6,802 nucleotides of DNA. Origin: Pseudobdellovibrionaceae bacterium (lineage in GTDB: Bacteria > Bdellovibrionota > Bdellovibrionia > Bdellovibrionales > Bdellovibrionaceae). The notes beneath the pieces were generated by a model. It was not told the origin of the DNA. It saw only the letters and a program-made list of their open reading frames with translations, and made no database searches. The position numbers and the translations under genes were made by a program. Each line of letters starts with the position of its first letter. Position 1 is the first letter of the stretch. Shown piece by piece: positions 5,300 through 6,802 of the stretch. Location of the stretch: assembly GCA_947374445.1 (NCBI GenBank), contig CANCBY010000131.1, positions 1 through 6,802 of the forward strand, written 5' to 3'.

Positions 5300-6802
5300 C
5301 GCAACAACTCCTCTGCCTTTTCGAGATCACTGAAGTGAATTTTTTGATCGCCAATAATTTGATAGTCCTCATGCCCCTTGCCCGCGATTAAAATCACATC
5401 TTGAGCTTGCGCCTGAGAAAACACCTGCTGAAATGACAACGCTCGATCGACCTGCGATAATACCTTGCCGCGCGAACGTTCTGAGACTCCCGCTTGAATG
5501 TCTTGAATGATCTTTGCTGGGTCCTCGCTGCGCGGATTGTCCGAAGTGATCATCACTCGATCGGCCCACTGACAGGCAATTTTTGCCATCAGCGGCCGCT
5601 TGCCAACATCACGATCACCACCGCAACCAAAAATCACCCAGATTTTACCCTCACTCAATTCTTTGCTGTGCTCACGAATTTGTGACAGCGAAGCCAAAAC
5701 ATTTTCAAGCGCATCGGGAGAATGAGCGTAATCAACAAAAACATGTAAAGATCTTGAGTTTTTCACAGACTGCATGCGCCCTGGAACTCCAGAAAACGCT
5801 TCCAAAAATTCTATTGATTTTTGAATAGGCACGCCCGCAGTCAAAGCGGCAGCAATTACCGCCACCGCGTTGGCCACATTGTGAAGCCCACACATCGGCA
5901 ACCGACAAACAAAAGTTTGACCTTCAACTACAAGCTGAAAATGAGTGCTCGAATAATCCTGCTGTAAAATATTGTACTGAAAATCAGATTTAGATTTGCC
6001 GTAAGTTAAAATTACCGAGTCGCTGGCCACTCGCATTTTTGCACCCCAGGCATCATCGATATTGATCACTGCCGTCGACGGAAACTTTGACGTCACTCTT
6101 AAAAGATCCGTAAATAGCCTCTGTTTGGACTGAAAATAGGACTCCATGTTTTGGTGATAATCTAAATGATCGCGAGTTAAATTCGTAAAAATTGCTGTAT
6201 TGAACTCGACCCCATCGGCTCTGAACTGATCCAAGGCGTGAGAGGACACTTCGATTGCCACAGCCCTTGCGCCTTGCCTCTGCATTTCCTTGAGTCGGCT
6301 TTGCAGAGCCACAGGCCCTGGAGTGGTCATTGAAGTAGGCCAAACTTGGCTATGAAGATGATGATTGATCGTTCCTAAAACTCCTGTCGAAACGCCCACA
6401 GAATTCATAATCCATTCGATTAAATAGGTGATCGAGGTTTTACCGTTTGTTCCAGTGACACCAAAAACAAAAAGCTCACGTGAAGGGTTTTCATAGAATT
6501 CAGCCGCTAGCAAGTCTAGCGCCTCACGAGAGTTTTCAACGACAACTACAGGCACTGCAATGCTAGCTGGGATTTTATCGGCATTTTCAACAATCAAAGC
6601 ACAAGCGCCCTTACTTAGAGCGTCAGAAATGAAGTCGTGTCCATCCAGTTTTGAACCCCGAACTGCGATAAAAACCCATCCCACAGCGACTTCATTTGTT
6701 GAAGAGGTTAGACCCAAAACTTCTGTTGCGGCAAACGCCGAAAGCGAAGAAGATGATGGAGCCTTTTTGGAGTTCTTAATCACTGACAAAAACTGGGATA
6801 AA
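5296..6802 (-). CDS. murE: UDP-MurNAc-L-Ala-D-Glu--2,6-diaminopimelate ligase MurE (5' end outside window)
   Basis: Cytoplasmic ATP-dependent ligase that adds the third stem-peptide residue. The frame is open to the right edge, giving 501 visible residues. An in-frame TTG at 6789 has no Shine-Dalgarno, whereas the codons upstream of it (LSQFLSVIK) look like a normal MurE N-terminus, so the true start is judged to lie just outside. Counting from the TTG, motifs are the P-loop GTNGKTS (113-119), TTPGP (155-159), EVSSHALDQ (180-188), NLTRDHLDYH (203-212) and K222 in YFQSKQRLF (likely carbamate). GLHNVANAVA (301-310), GVPGRMQ (334-340), VDYAHSPDAL (352-361), FGCGGDRDVGKRPLM (387-401) and AGKGHEDYQ (469-477) follow. 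DNPRSEDP (417-424) is the DNPR motif of meso-diaminopimelate-adding MurE, as opposed to lysine-adding forms, predicting A1-gamma-type peptidoglycan as in Gram-negative bacteria. The TGA stop overlaps the murF ATG. Confidence 0.96.
   Translation of the reverse strand, partial: LSQFLSVIKNSKKAPSSSSLSAFAATEVLGLTSSTNEVAVGWVFIAVRGSKLDGHDFISDALSKGACALIVENADKIPASIAVPVVVVENSREALDLLAAEFYENPSRELFVFGVTGTNGKTSITYLIEWIMNSVGVSTGVLGTINHHLHSQVWPTSMTTPGPVALQSRLKEMQRQGARAVAIEVSSHALDQFRADGVEFNTAIFTNLTRDHLDYHQNMESYFQSKQRLFTDLLRVTSKFPSTAVINIDDAWGAKMRVASDSVILTYGKSKSDFQYNILQQDYSSTHFQLVVEGQTFVCRLPMCGLHNVANAVAVIAAALTAGVPIQKSIEFLEAFSGVPGRMQSVKNSRSLHVFVDYAHSPDALENVLASLSQIREHSKELSEGKIWVIFGCGGDRDVGKRPLMAKIACQWADRVMITSDNPRSEDPAKIIQDIQAGVSERSRGKVLSQVDRALSFQQVFSQAQAQDVILIAGKGHEDYQIIGDQKIHFSDLEKAEELLR
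5308..5313 (-). promoter_or_regulatory. Shine-Dalgarno of murF inside the murE 3' end
   Basis: The minus strand reads GAGGAG, 8 nt before the murF ATG at 5299, inside the last codons of murE. Together with the ATGA stop/start overlap this indicates coupled translation of the MurE and MurF steps. Confidence 0.7.

Noticed and set aside
1..6802. Mobile element, CRISPR array, tRNA/rRNA, toxin-antitoxin or defence genes
   Set aside because: No terminal repeats, transposase, regular repeat-spacer pattern or RNA gene signature was found; apart from the HD-GYP gene the window is cell-wall synthesis and one lipoprotein start.

Overview
The window is part of a bacterial division and cell wall (dcw) cluster. 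Four cytoplasmic or inner-membrane steps of peptidoglycan precursor synthesis lie on the minus strand. Read 5'->3' on that strand they are murE (start just off the right edge), murF, mraY and murD, the conserved dcw order. After murD comes the start of a small lipoprotein gene that leaves the window at the left edge. A 342-aa HD-GYP-type gene on the plus strand sits between murF and mraY. Several traits suggest a Gram-negative predator-like deltaproteobacterium of the Bdellovibrionota (Bdellovibrio or a close relative): the protein flavour, the moderate, AT-leaning composition, MurE with the meso-diaminopimelate DNPR motif, and an HD-GYP protein with a short N-terminal domain. This is inference from sequence style, not a database result.

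Layout from right to left along the main transcription direction: murE (5296-6802, 5' end outside) overlaps murF (3872-5299) by 4 bp (ATGA). murF then ends 17 bp from the end of the convergent HD-GYP gene (2826-3854, plus). A 145-bp AT-rich divergent region (2681-2825) must hold the promoters of both the HD-GYP gene and mraY (1604-2680). murD (213-1601) starts 2 nt after the mraY stop. A 69-bp gap then leads to the lipoprotein gene (start at 143), which has a perfect Shine-Dalgarno sequence.

How they work together: MurD, MurE and MurF add D-Glu, meso-DAP and D-Ala-D-Ala in turn to UDP-MurNAc-L-Ala. MraY transfers the finished phospho-MurNAc-pentapeptide to undecaprenyl phosphate to make lipid I. 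All four enzymes keep their key motifs and look functional. Most coding boundaries here are ordinary housekeeping.

The unusual part is the HD-GYP gene. It breaks what is normally one transcription unit, and its product has lost several metal-binding and signature residues: HD became HN, GYP became GFP, and the late Asp became Ser. It is probably a non-catalytic c-di-GMP-family protein. An exact GCCGATAA, the sigma-28/FliA -10 consensus, lies just before its start codon. No mobile element, CRISPR array, tRNA or rRNA was seen.
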